Below are positions 12,601 to 23,300 of a DNA stretch of 64,000 nucleotides, in pieces; position 1 is the stretch's first letter, and every line of letters begins with the position of its first letter. The stretch comes from Phorcus lineatus (taxonomy: Eukaryota; Mollusca; Gastropoda; Trochida; Trochidae): the NCBI GenBank assembly GCA_921293015.1, contig OV121092.1, positions 1,742,001 through 1,806,000 of the forward strand, in the 5' to 3' direction. The translations under genes and the position numbers were made by a program. The notes under the pieces are model-generated. The model did not search any database. It saw only the letters and a program-made list of their open reading frames with translations, and was not told the DNA's origin.

Positions 12601-15600
12601 AGTTCACATTGGGTCTTATTAATAATTCAATTATATGATTACATGTATCTAAGTTATCCAATAAACTGATTGTATTTCACATCTCCCCTTTTACGGGAAT
12701 AAATTAGGTTTACTTGAATCGCTGAAATAACTCCGATAATATTCGTTATCAAGCATTAAACTATACAGTATATATATCTAACTCCCCTTTCATGCAATTA
12801 AAGATGTAAAAAGTATTTTAAAAGCATTTTTGGAGGGGGGCGAATCTATTCTGGGGGGAGATTTTATTTCGTGGAGGGGGGCGATTTTATACTGAGGGGG
12901 GCGGTTTTGTACCGGTACAAAATCGCCGGGGGGAGATTTTATACCGGCGGCGGTTTTATTTCGTGACACCGGCCTATATATAGGTGAGATACCTTCCAGA
13001 ATGTTCTGACAAACTCCAATCAGAAGTGTCCAACTCAAGCAATCAAGAAATAGATAGAACATTCTAGAATAGATGATTCTAGACACTGCCAGCTAAGACT
13101 ATCAAAACAAGTGTAAGTAAACAATGTTATACAATGTTAAACTTATAAACAATCACACACTCATAACATAATAATAATAAGGATATTGATATGGCGCCTT
13201 TTCAACGTTCAAGGACATGCTCAAAGCGCTACCTACATTATTACTCTGAGGGAATTGTACTTTCAAAGCAGCTACTTAGCGCTAAGCGCGACCTTATAGG
13301 TAAGTACATCCCTATATTCAGGTACCCATTCAACACCTGGGTGGACTGAGTGCAATGTGGATGAAGAGAGCCTTGCCTAAGGACACAGCACCAGGTCACA
13401 AATCTGCGGTGTCTCCACCGGGATTCGAACCCGAGTCGTAGGCGTGAGAGGCCAGAAAGCTAACCACTACACCACTGTACCCACTAGCTGAGTTTTGAAC
13501 TATCCAAATACATGTATTTGTCCAACCACAATCACTTCGTATATGATTCGATTCCGAATACATGGTGTACATGGTGTGTCCTATTGCTTACCGGCTTACC
13601 TTTTTGCCCGTGCCTCTGTTCTGGGTTGATTATTTGAAATCTGAAACGCTCTTTCAAAATTTTAAATAAACGGACTTCACACTATAATTTGCGATAAACG
13701 TCATTAGAACATAATCAATTTGGTCAAAGCAAAACTTATAAATCGGTGAGTCAGTATTTTCAAACTTCGTACCACATTTGTACATCGCGGTCTGTTTCTA
13801 TTTTTTTACTGTTTCATGAAATTTTCTAGCTGGGCTGTGGAAAGGTCGCCTGTTTATTTTTACTTTCCAAGGTCGTCATTTCCGTCTTTGGAAGGCATGG
13901 AATTGTGCCTCTTTCTCATGTTGGAGATGCAGGAAAAGTGTCTCTTTTCGTTTTGAAAGAGGAAAGAAGTTACTAAAGGAGCCTGTTTGATTCTTATTTA
14001 CTGTTCTTTAAAAACAGTGGTTTGTATAATCTAAACTCCATTCACGGATAAAAGCAACAGTTTAATTACAAATGAATGGTTTCTTAGTTTAAAGAGGATA
14101 TGTTATGAGTGCTTACCTCTTTAAGCGTTGAAGAAATATATTATTACTCAGCTGTTAAACACCCTTTCATTTCAGCAATTTATGAAGAACGCAGTTCAGA
14201 CGCCGTATGCGACACTGGGGTCAACTATCATTGAGACCATGACGCCAGCAGCAAAGTGAGAACGCGTTTTATTAGTACATACCTCTTCACATGAATAAAT
14301 GTACATGATATATAGGTAACTGGTAATCGCCAAAATCTTAACCGAGAAGCGGTACAATATTATACATGTAAGTGCAAATTGAACAAGAGTTACGTATCTG
14401 TATGGTTAGCAATGGGTGTTATATCACAAAACTTCCAGTGCAGCTTTGCAACCAGCTTTTACAGAACATTTCAGCGGAAGTGTTTGACAAGACACCATAA
14501 GCCTTTGAGTAGAATGGTATTTAACGGTAGCGAGTTTAGTATTGTGTTTCTTGGTCGCCAACAAAAGGAAATGTGTTTACTTACATGCATGTGTTATAAT
14601 GATGTATGATAAAATTGCAGGTTCTTGAAACTGATGCAAGTTCTTAATATAAAATCATTCTTACAGAGTGGACATCAGTCAAATTGTGAGGATAGCTTGT
14701 AGATACGAATACCAGCCTTGTGTGGACACTGCTGTCAACTCCTTCCACGCGTGGATGAACGACACTTCAAGCAGGTTAGTGTTGTGGTATTTTCGTTATA
14801 GTTACTCTATCACACGAAGGCTCTACCAACATAGTGAAGCAAAATGCACGCCCTTCACTTTGCTAACCAGTGGCTATTTTGCAAGCGTTTCCTATTTTGG
14901 TTCTGATTCATTATAAAACATTGTAATTTCCAAATCTTGGTTTGCCACAATACTTTGAGAAATTTGAATAAGGACGACTGATATGAACTAATGAAATTGC
15001 AAATAAAACTATCTTGATAACATGTTTTATTATTAGAAATGCTTAAATGTGATTTGTACCGCAGTGAAGATTGTTTTGGTTTTGTTTGATATTTTGTTTT
15101 CATCTTGCAGTATTGCCCCAGATGTCCGAAGTACTTTCTACTGTACAGCGGTCAGACATGGTGGTCAGTCCGAATGGCAGTTCGTGTATGACCAGTACCA
15201 TCACACACAACTGGACACAGAGAAGACTAGACTTAGAAACGCATTGGCCTGCACCAGGGAGCCCTATTTACTCCAAAGGTATTCAAATATATAGCATACA
15301 TTCAGAGGCAATTTTAGTGCCATCGAGGATATTGTAATAATTGAAAGAATCTTAGTATCCTTTAAGATTGTACATGTCGGCATATATAGTACTTAATGCT
15401 CAGTTTATCGGGAGTGGGGCAGAAGGGGGTGGGGGGTGGGGGGGGGGTCGTTATGAATCAGTGAGTCTTTTCTCCGATGTATTTAATTGTGCAAAGTATC
15501 TCCAAAATGCTTGTGCAAGTAAAAGGAGCTAGTAAACTATTAAGATAACTATGGAAGGTGACTAAGTAGGTGTCATATAACCAGGAGTAGCTGAAACCCA

Positions 15601-18600
15601 TAATTTACACATAAGCGGAAACACATAATTTACACATTAGTTTAATAACGCAGGTAAATCAGTCGTGATCAGACGGGCACAAACCAGTAAACTATTGTTA
15701 CAGAATTATAGAAACTGTAGCAAAAACCAAAAAGAGTATCGCATGATACCTGAAGCCTTTTTCTTGACCTTCTAAAATGTATCTGAAATCAAAACATTAA
15801 ACCCTATATCAGATTGATAAAGACGACGTTTTAATCTGACAAGAGAAAACAGACACTTGATTGCACGGGAAAACTGTTATACCATTGAAAATTCGTATAG
15901 AAAATAAAAAGTTGTCCAGAGTGAAGTAAACAATGATTCATTTATCATAATGGCATTGTATCTTCACCGTAGAGTGTTGGAGATGTCGTTAGACCCGGCC
16001 GAGGTGGCAGACAAGGATATGGTTTCAGTCATCAACCGTGTTGCCGACAGCAGGTGGGGACGTGACGCATCCTGGGACTTTCTCGTCTACAACCTGGAAC
16101 ACATTAATGCTCTGTGAGTATTTAAACTTATATGGAATTAAAAAGTGATAAATGCAATATTTTGAAGGCAGAAATAACTCTTATGTCTGTGGAAAGCCCA
16201 GGATGCATATTTACTCAGTCCAGAGATTAAGGAGATCTATTTTAGTCTACATAATGCTGAAACAAAGTTTATGTACAATGATAATTGACCGTTTAGTTTG
16301 GTTAGTTTGGCGGTTAGCCCAAGTTTTACGAAAATAACTGGTTTAAGATTGCCTCCGAAACGTGAATAGCGAAAAGAGAATTTTCGAATATGAGTCTGTC
16401 ATTCTTAACAGGAAATATTTCTACTGTTGGGTGTAATGTTTTTATTCAAAGTTTAAAAATGGAGTTTTTTGTTGTTTGAAAATGACGGAATGTTCGTGGT
16501 ACATATATTTCTGTAGTGATTTGAATCAATATATGCAAAGAGTCTACTGTACAATATCTCTCATCGGTTGTAACTAATCTTATTTTAGATTTTTTCCGTC
16601 GGCCAAAAAAATTCCATTTGAATAAAATTAATTCAAATGGAAATAAACTCAGGGGCAAAAGAAAATATACCAAAATATTTTTTGTTTTTAAAAGTTGAAA
16701 ATAGCTTTTGAAATGGAATTTTTATTATCAAACTATGTCACAAGAACACAACTTCATAATTACCGAGAAAAAAATCATGTTTCTTACCAAATATGGACTT
16801 TGTCAGACGTTTTCCGAGCAAAATGGTATGCATGTGCATCACGTTCATATGGCACTGAACTGTATAAAAACCACGAATCTGCATGCTTTAGACCTCAGTC
16901 GTAATGAACACAACAAGTGACATGCCGAGACTTTCCACGGAGGAACGAGAGAGAGAGCGATTGGTATGTTGCAGTTTGGCGCACGTCACGCCCACGTTGC
17001 TGGTATCTTCAACTGCACCCGCACTACGATAACCAGACTCCACACAAGAATGGTACAAACAGGTAGGACCCAGGACCGGCCAAGAAGTGGAAAACCCAGG
17101 GTCACAACCGTAAATGACGACTGCAATATCCGCACGATTCACCTACGCAATCGTTTCGTCACAGTGACGTCATCATCATCAACAGCGTTAAACCGTGTTA
17201 TCAGCAGAAGGACAGTGACCAGACGTCTTCATGAACATGGCATTCGAGCGTACCGGCCCTTCCGCGGGATGATGCTGAGCCGACGTAACCGACGTAACCG
17301 TCACCAGTGGGCAAGAATGGTAGAGCGGTGGCAGAACAGGAACTGGCAAAGAATTTCGTTTACAGATGAAAGCAGGTTCAAGCTACACAGAGCTGATGGC
17401 CGAGTGCGCGTTTATCGTCGGAGAGGAGAGAGAACGTCTCCGTGTTGTGTCAAGGAGGTTGTGCCATTCGGCGGCGGTAGCGTCGTGGTTTGGGGTGGAA
17501 TGTGCAGGGACCATACAACAGAACTTGTTTCTGTGACCGTACTTTGAATGCCCAAGGCTACATCGACACCGTTTTACGTCCTGTTGTGCTCCCTTACCTC
17601 CTGAGAAATCCAAGAGTAATCCTCCAACAAGACAATGCTCGCCCCCACACAGCCAGAGTCACCAGAGACTTCCAGTGAGATCACCGGATTTATCACCGAT
17701 CGAACACGTGTGTGATCATTTGGACAGACAAATAAAGCAGAGAAATCCACCTCCATCAAGTCGGCAAATGTTTATCCAGGCACTCGTGGAAGAATGGCAA
17801 ATCCCTAATGACGTCATCAGGCGCCTTGTAAATTCTGTGCGTCGACGTGTGCAGGCCTGTTTTCAAAGCAACGGAGGCCATACCAGATACTGACAGTTTT
17901 CCAGTGTTCCCCTTGTGAATAAAAGTGTTTTCTGTAGTCTCTAAAAAGACTTGTTTATTTTTGCAAATTGACATATACCCCCAGTGCCATTCATTGCATT
18001 CTACTGCATTAACTTTACGTGCCACCTTTTCTAAATTTCGATCAAATAATGGTCAGTTAAATTGCCTTTCGAACGAGTATCACATTATTTATGTGACATA
18101 TCTGATAATGTTGATAACATCAAAACAATGTTGGTATAGTTTCTTTTGCCCGTGAGTTTATATTTCAAAGTTATATATTTTACAGTTGAACGCATCCATA
18201 GCACTAAAGTGAGTGAAATATCGTTTGTTTGTAATTCTTTTTATCAACATCTTTTTTGTGGTGACAAATTTATGAATCGCCCGGAATTTCCTTTAACTCT
18301 GTCATTATCCTTGTTAATTATTAAGGAGAAAGTATTCTAAGTTGGAGAACTTGTTCCTCGCCCTTTTCTTCATGAGTAAAATATGTCTAAACTAAACTAA
18401 AACTAAAAATAACTAAACATTAAATATTCTAACGAATTTAATGATATTGGTTACAAGTAACCTGCATAAGGTTGTGTAGGGTTAATTGATTTAACTATTG
18501 CGGAAACCAAACACAAATCACATGTAGTTTCCTGTATGTTTACAGAGATCATGTTATTGAATTTTATCAGTTGACTTATTTGATCCAATGAAAAAAATCT

Positions 18601-19503
18601 TCATTCCGGATTTCGCAGACGAAAGTCAGCTAAAGACATGAAATCACTAATACTTGGTGTCACGAAGAAATACAAGACAGAGCAGGAGTTGAAGAAGGTA
18701 AGTTTTGCACTGATCCTCAGTCTCAAATGCACATCTAGCCACCATGCCGCTAAGATACAAAGACAATTAGAGCACATCATCATATTTTTCCTTTTTTCAT
18801 CTAGTGATGCAAATCCTTCAAATTTGTCATTGACATGTACATTTTCAAGTTATATTTTATCGCTTTGATAACTTATTTGCACTTAAATAATTTAAGTTAA
18901 AAATGACCCGAGGGTACGATCAGGAGAATATTCTACTAGATATACCCTTTATGTATTTGTTATCAGGAAAATCATTTCCCCGAAGCAAAAGTCACCTTAA
19001 CTTCTAGATAAACCCAATATGTTATCAATTATGTTATCAAATGTCTTATTTTCTCTATCTTACTGGTTGTAAATGACATATACCGAACTAAAGAGTCGTT
19101 CATAAAATCTCTACTCCTTGACGGTAACATTCTGAGAACGTTAAAACAAGTTAAATATTTCATTCACAGTTTTATTTAGCTGAACAGGACAGTCATAAGG
19201 TTGAAATTGTTATATCCCATTATTGTATCCAAATCTCACTTCAGTCAAAGTTCGTAGATTAATCTTCAACCATGTTTAAAATTTAAAATTTTTCAAATAT
19301 TCAATTTAAAAGTTTTCCTTTATATTTTCATGTATGTTTGGTATTTCAAGGTGAAGGCCGTTTATGATGACATTGACCTTGAGGTCATTACGGAGGTGAA
19401 GGACGGTTTTGAGGAGGCTGTTCAGAAGATTGAGAAGAACATAGAATGGATGATGAAACACCATCGCATATTTTCATCTTGGTTCACTTCAAGAAATGTG
19501 TAG
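691..19503 (+). CDS. M1-family zinc aminopeptidase (aminopeptidase N-like), 3' 19 exons, 5' end outside window
   Basis: Removes N-terminal residues from peptides; members of this type are usually type II ectoenzymes at the cell surface. Exons read: 691-861, 1628-1739, 2822-2939, 3242-3393, 3867-3980, 4519-4662, 5117-5182, 5558-5623, 5782-5957, 7175-7281, 8151-8284, 8810-8865, 10459-10606, 14176-14255, 14667-14774, 15111-15278, 15973-16113, 18619-18697, 19351-19503. All have AG acceptors and GT donors. Their 2293 nt join without a stop to TAG at 19501, giving ~763 residues of a ~950-residue family. Visible motifs are RRIFPCFDEP (exon 1), the exopeptidase motif GAMEN (3242 exon), the zinc site HEIAH at the end of that exon with WLNE in the next exon (HExxH-x18-E), and GYFRVNY at 8151-8284. 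The downstream exons match the helical C-terminal (ERAP1-C-like) domain and end in a short tail. No lesion was found. The substrate cannot be inferred. Confidence 0.94.
864..1220. repeat. Dispersed TTAAAG-GACAC repeat family, copy 1
   Basis: Starts with TTAAAGTGACAC at 867, only 5 bp past the exon-1 donor. It shares blocks such as GTTCAAATCGCCT with the copy at 38051 and a GTAAAccAGTTTCAAG-like block with the copies at 30780 and 38051. Probably a non-autonomous element; ends are approximate. Confidence 0.5.
2093..2548. repeat. 57-bp minisatellite, 8 copies
   Basis: Eight nearly identical head-to-tail copies of a 57-bp unit lie in a peptidase intron. Each unit contains GGGAATCCCATAATGGGA, which is partly self-complementary. 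Because 57 is divisible by 3, the array is open in several frames on both strands, so the long ORFs here are not evidence of coding. Copies differ at a few positions (for example AATGAATAC, AATGGGTAC, ATTGAATAC), with a higher-order alternation of these variants. Confidence 0.95.
3090..3117. repeat. Homopolymer G tract (28 G)
   Basis: An uninterrupted run of about 28 G is followed by TGGAGGGGGG, in the intron before the zinc-site exon. It is prone to slippage and its length in the assembly is uncertain. Confidence 0.95.
4842..5085. repeat. Tandem duplication, ~95-bp unit, 2 copies plus a partial third
   Basis: The segment beginning ATGAAAGATGACAGTTCTCG near 4847 recurs at about 4942. A shorter, diverged third part (GAGAAACCATACTACTTGCT) follows at about 5043. 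All of it is intronic. A short (TA)n run follows at 5287-5312. Confidence 0.85.
7553..7608 (+). repeat. SINE 3' tail fragment
   Basis: GCGCAATATAAATGCAC followed by TATTATTATTAT matches the 3' end of the SINE at 13162-13486 (read on its - strand). No tRNA-like head is visible, so this is a truncated or decayed copy. Confidence 0.4.
9329..9455. repeat. Foldback inverted repeat, 57-bp arms
   Basis: The arm 9329-9385 (ACATTCGATGAAGGGTGACA...) is the near-perfect reverse complement of 9399-9455, with a 13-nt spacer. It lies in the intron between the 8810-8865 and 10459-10606 exons. Most likely a foldback or MITE-type element. Confidence 0.85.
11011..12973. mobile_element. Non-autonomous TIR element with satellite core
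   Basis: The left end GCCGGTGTCCCGG (11011) and the right end GACACCGGC (12965-12973) are inverted. Behind them both ends carry matching blocks in inverted order: AAATC(T/G)CCCCCCGGCGA and TTTTGTACCGGTACAAA. The 1963-bp element has no transposase frame. Its interior is a 48-bp tandem array followed by ~600 bp of AT-rich DNA. I could not fix a target-site duplication. The superfamily is unknown. Confidence 0.8.
11165..12240. repeat. 48-bp tandem array inside the TIR element (about 20 copies)
   Basis: The unit contains TGCATCAAACCCAGTATAGA and TTCGCCCCCTTTACCTG. At roughly 240-, 100- and 200-bp intervals a variant end, CTATTATAAATAAGTAGG, replaces the usual one, giving a higher-order structure. 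Copies decay towards the right end. 48 is divisible by 3, so the array is open in many frames without being coding. Confidence 0.93.
13162..13486 (-). mobile_element. tRNA-derived SINE
   Basis: Read on the - strand, the head has an A-box-like TGGTGTAGTGG and a perfect B box GGTTCGAATCC, the Pol III promoter of a tRNA-type SINE. A conserved body follows, then the 3' end GGCGCCATATCAATATCC with a TTATTATTATTAT tail at the + strand left edge. The acceptor-stem halves do not pair, so it is not a functional tRNA gene. It lies in a peptidase intron, antisense to the gene. Confidence 0.85.
16903..17893 (+). pseudogene. Tc1-like DDE transposase, frameshifted
   Basis: Three overlapping frames together cover a Tc1/mariner transposase. 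The first (from ~16966) has an HTH-like N-terminal part, GRPRSGKPR-type sequence and FTDESRF (first catalytic Asp). The second (~17490-17678) has VILQQDNARPHTA (second Asp). The third (~17675-17893) has RSPDLSPIEH with the catalytic Glu. The frame breaks near 16950, 17530 and 17678, the last apparently by a small deletion. The element sits in the last large intron of the peptidase in the same orientation. I could not place the terminal inverted repeats. It is inactive. Confidence 0.88.
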
Positions 19504-19535
19504 ACTGTTGAAAATACAACAGCAAACCTTTCTCA

Positions 19536-19735
19536 GTCTCTGATTTATACAAAATGTATCATCTAGTTTTATTAACATTTGTAGAAACTTTCACCTCGTT
19601 TATTTCCAGAAAGAAAATACATCTGCATTCTTAACCTATCATTCATACAAAACGTATCATCCAGTTCTCTTTACATTTACAGAAACTTTTCACCTAGTTT
19701 GTATTCCCAAAAAGAAAATACATCTGCATTACAGT
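19536..19735. repeat. ~100-bp tandem duplication in the peptidase 3' UTR
   Basis: Two adjacent diverged copies share ATACAAAA(T/C)GTATCAT, CATTT(G/A)(T/C)AGAAACTTT and AAAGAAAATACATCTGCATT. They follow the stop codon and precede the polyadenylation signals. Confidence 0.75.
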
Positions 19736-19982
19736 AAAGTCCTGTATCTTTTCAGCTTACCAATCTCGCCTCGATCATCTCGTGTGGGGGCGAGATGGGT
19801 GAGTTGGCGAGCTGCTTCTGGCGATGTTGCCTAACAGGAAGTGGATACGAAAGCTGAGTCTATACTATCGCAGAACATCTGATTCCAATATATATGTAAC
19901 ATTTGTTCGCTATATTAATGGAATGTGTTTCTGATGTCATATTAAGTATGTGTAAATTTGCAGCAGTGATTTTAAGACGTAA

Positions 19983-20021
19983 TTAATAAAAGGCAAGACG
20001 TGTATTCATTTTAGTAAATAA
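19983..20021 (+). terminator. Candidate polyadenylation signals of the peptidase gene
   Basis: AATAAAAG (about 19983) and AATAAATATAAAG (about 20016) lie ~0.5 kb after the stop codon; another AATAAATAC is near 20105. Which one is used cannot be read from the sequence. Confidence 0.45.
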
Positions 20022-20366
20022 ATATAAAGAAACAAAGTTGTTCGGAGCTTGTATTTTGTATCAAAAAGTGTGAAATGGTTATAGTAACTTGTAAACAATG
20101 TAGTAAATAAATACAAGAAAACTGTGATTTTCGAGCTCGATTTTTATTTCAATCAAATGGTAACAAATTGAAATTTGTTTTGACAAGAGTTACATATTTT
20201 TTGAGAATTCACAAAATAATTATTTCACTTCCACATCTATATTTACCCTGGTCTCAACTAGATCCATTACACGTGTTTAGATTTTCAAAAAATTGTTTAT
20301 CGAAACCCTCTGTTATCGTGTTTTTTCATTGGTGTCGGGTATCTACACTCAGGACATCCCTTGTAT

Positions 20367-20381
20367 AGCAGGATGAAGGTT
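20367..20381. repeat. Target-site duplication of the LINE, left copy
   Basis: AGCAGGATGAAGGTT at 20367-20381 is repeated exactly at 24404-24418, flanking the LINE insertion. Confidence 0.9.
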
Positions 20382-23300
20382 TTTTTCATTTTTTTTTTCA
20401 CTTTATTTCTTTTTGGGCAGGGTACAGCATTTACATACACATTAATTTCATATATAAACAGACCAGATAAACATATTCAAGTTAAATAAACAAGTTGTGG
20501 CAAGATGACCAAAATGTGATAAATTTATCATATTTACATTCAGTGTAAGTATTTGATTTGTGTAATTGATAATTATAATCTAATATAAGTTTCAAACCTG
20601 GTAATGTAGGTAATATGTTTGCTAGTTTTCTAGAATAGATATACTCTTTTGTTAATAAAAATATGAAATTTAGAACATCGTTTCTTCTCTCTGTGAATCC
20701 AAGAATAATTGTTTCAACATTTAAGTTCAAAAGGGTACCTGTTTTCTCTTCAATCCATTTGAGTAGATCATGCCACAACTTTTTTACAAATTTGCATTCG
20801 TATATAAGGTGAATAATTGATTCCATTTCAACGTTACAGAATGTACAAAGTGGTGATTCAATGATTTTGTATCTGACGAGATCTTTGTTTGTTGTAAGAA
20901 TTCTATGTAGTATACGATATTGAAACCATCTATGTTTTGCACTATAGTTTGTTCGAAAAGGTATAGTATTATACGCTTTCCATTGATTGTAACTGAACTC
21001 TGAATTTAAATCGTTTTCCCATTTACGTTGATAAGGTAATTTTTGATCCGTAATTTCACTGAATTGAAGTTTGTTATAAAATATACTACATCCTTTGGTA
21101 ACCTTAAATAGTATTTCTAAGTTTGGGGGCATGAAAGGCAAATCTGTTTGTTTACTAATATTGATCGAGGTTTTTTTTAAAGAAGTTTTCAAGGAGGATA
21201 TCAGACCTGCATATTCTACAAAATTTGTTTTAACTCCATATTGATTGACAAAATCATTATAAGATAGAAATGTATCGTTTTCTGTTATGAAGTCATTTAT
21301 AAATTTGATATTTGATTGTAAATAATGATCATATATTACAGGTTGATTTCCTATTGTGATGTTATCATTTGCCCAAATGTACTGTCTACTAAAAACGTTA
21401 TTATCGTATCTACAATTTTCCTGTAAATCAGACCAGGCGCCAAATACGTATTTCCAAAACGGACTGAATAGTTTAGGGATATACTGTGTCTTAAGATATG
21501 ATGGTCCCATTGCTATTGGGTTAAGTTTTCCAACTGGTTTTGAGGTAAACAACAGATTACTTAACTTGGAATTCTGTGTATACAATCTCCTCATCCATGA
21601 TATCTTCTGTGCTTTAATTGTTTCTAATATTGCTGGAACCTTTAGACCACCTTCTTGATACGACTTTGTTAACAAACTCCTTTTTATTTTATCAGGTTTG
21701 CCTTTCCATATAAAGGAGAAACATTTCTTTTGCAAAACGGCAATCGTTTCAAATTTGGGGTTCGCTAGTGATGCGAATAAATGATTAAGTGATGGTAGTA
21801 TTAAACTTTTTAAGACAGTTATTCTGCCTAGAGGTGTAAGGTCTCTCAGAGACCACATTTTCATTGCTTTATCAACATTTTTTAGCCTGTCTTTGTAATT
21901 TCTTTCTACCATTTCTGCTTTATTGTGTTGAAATAGGATGCCTAATAAAACAAAGGGCCTTTGAGTCCAGTCTAAGTTATACTCTCTGCAAAATTGCTGG
22001 CTTGAGAACTGTTTTGAACCTATCCAGACTACTTTAGTTTTGTCAATGTTTATTTTAAGACCAGAAAAAGAGGCGTATGTTTTAAGCACTTGTAGTGTTT
22101 CCCTAAATGCCTGTTCTGATCCATCTAATATTATCGTTGTATCATCTGCAAATTGTGTTAATAGATATTCTAGGTCAACCATTTTAATTCCTTTAATTTT
22201 TTTGTTATGGCGTAGCATGTGGGCCAGAATTTCTGCTACAATTAGAAATATGTACGGCGATAGGGGATCACCTTGTCTGCATCCACGTGTAATTTTGAAG
22301 AATTCTGATAGAAAACCGTTAACAAGAACGCTTGAATTTATATTATTATAGAATGTGTTCAACCAAAGTTTGATGGATGGTCCAAAATTAAAGAAATCAA
22401 AACATTTCTCGATAAATGACCATTCTACTGAATCGAATGCTTTTTCGAAATCAATTAATATCAGAAGATCAGGTTTGTTCATAAACTCTGTGTAGTCCAT
22501 GATATCATTAACTAGTCTTGTACATTCGCCAATGTATCTTCCTTTCATAAATCCCTTTTGATCTTCACTTTTCAATTTTGGAAGTATTTTTTTAATGCGA
22601 GCTGATATTACTGCTGAAGCGAGTTTGTACGAAATGTTCAGTAACGAAATGGGTCTAAAGTTTTTCAGATATTCTTTTGGTTTGTCCTTTTTTGGAATAC
22701 ATGTAATGAGACCTTGTTTTTGACTTACTGATAATTCACCTGATTTGTAGGCTTCATTTAATGAACTTATAAGAAATTTATTAATATCTTTCCAAAAGAA
22801 CTTATAGAACTCGGCTGTGAAGCCTGAAGGACCAGGGCTCTTTTCATTTTTCATGTTCTTCAATGCTGCAAGGACCTCCACATATACTAACTCCCCTTCG
22901 AGAGAACACGAGTCACTGGCAGATAATCGTGGTATTTGCTTATCTTTGAATAAGTCTTCTAGGTTGATATCATCAACAGGTTTACTAGTATACAAATTTT
23001 GAAAGTATTTCTTGGTATGATCAATAATATCATTTGTATTACTTATTTGGCCTTCTTCCGTTTCTAATTTTGTTATCGCTTTGTTAAGAAAATTTTGTTT
23101 TTCTAGGGATAAAAAGTATTTTGTTGGTTTTTCTCCTTTTTCATACCATTTTGCTTTAGACCTAAGTAGAATTCCTTCCGTTTTGTATTTATTCAGTTCC
23201 AGTTGCTGATCCTTTAGTAAATTTATATCTTCTAACCATTCGATTTTGGATTTTGAATTATCACAAGTGTCTAAGCTTACTTCCAAATTCTCAAGAGTTT

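Noticed and set aside
13420-13486. tRNA gene on the - strand
   Set aside because: The B box is perfect but the acceptor stem does not pair, and a SINE body with a TTATT tail follows.
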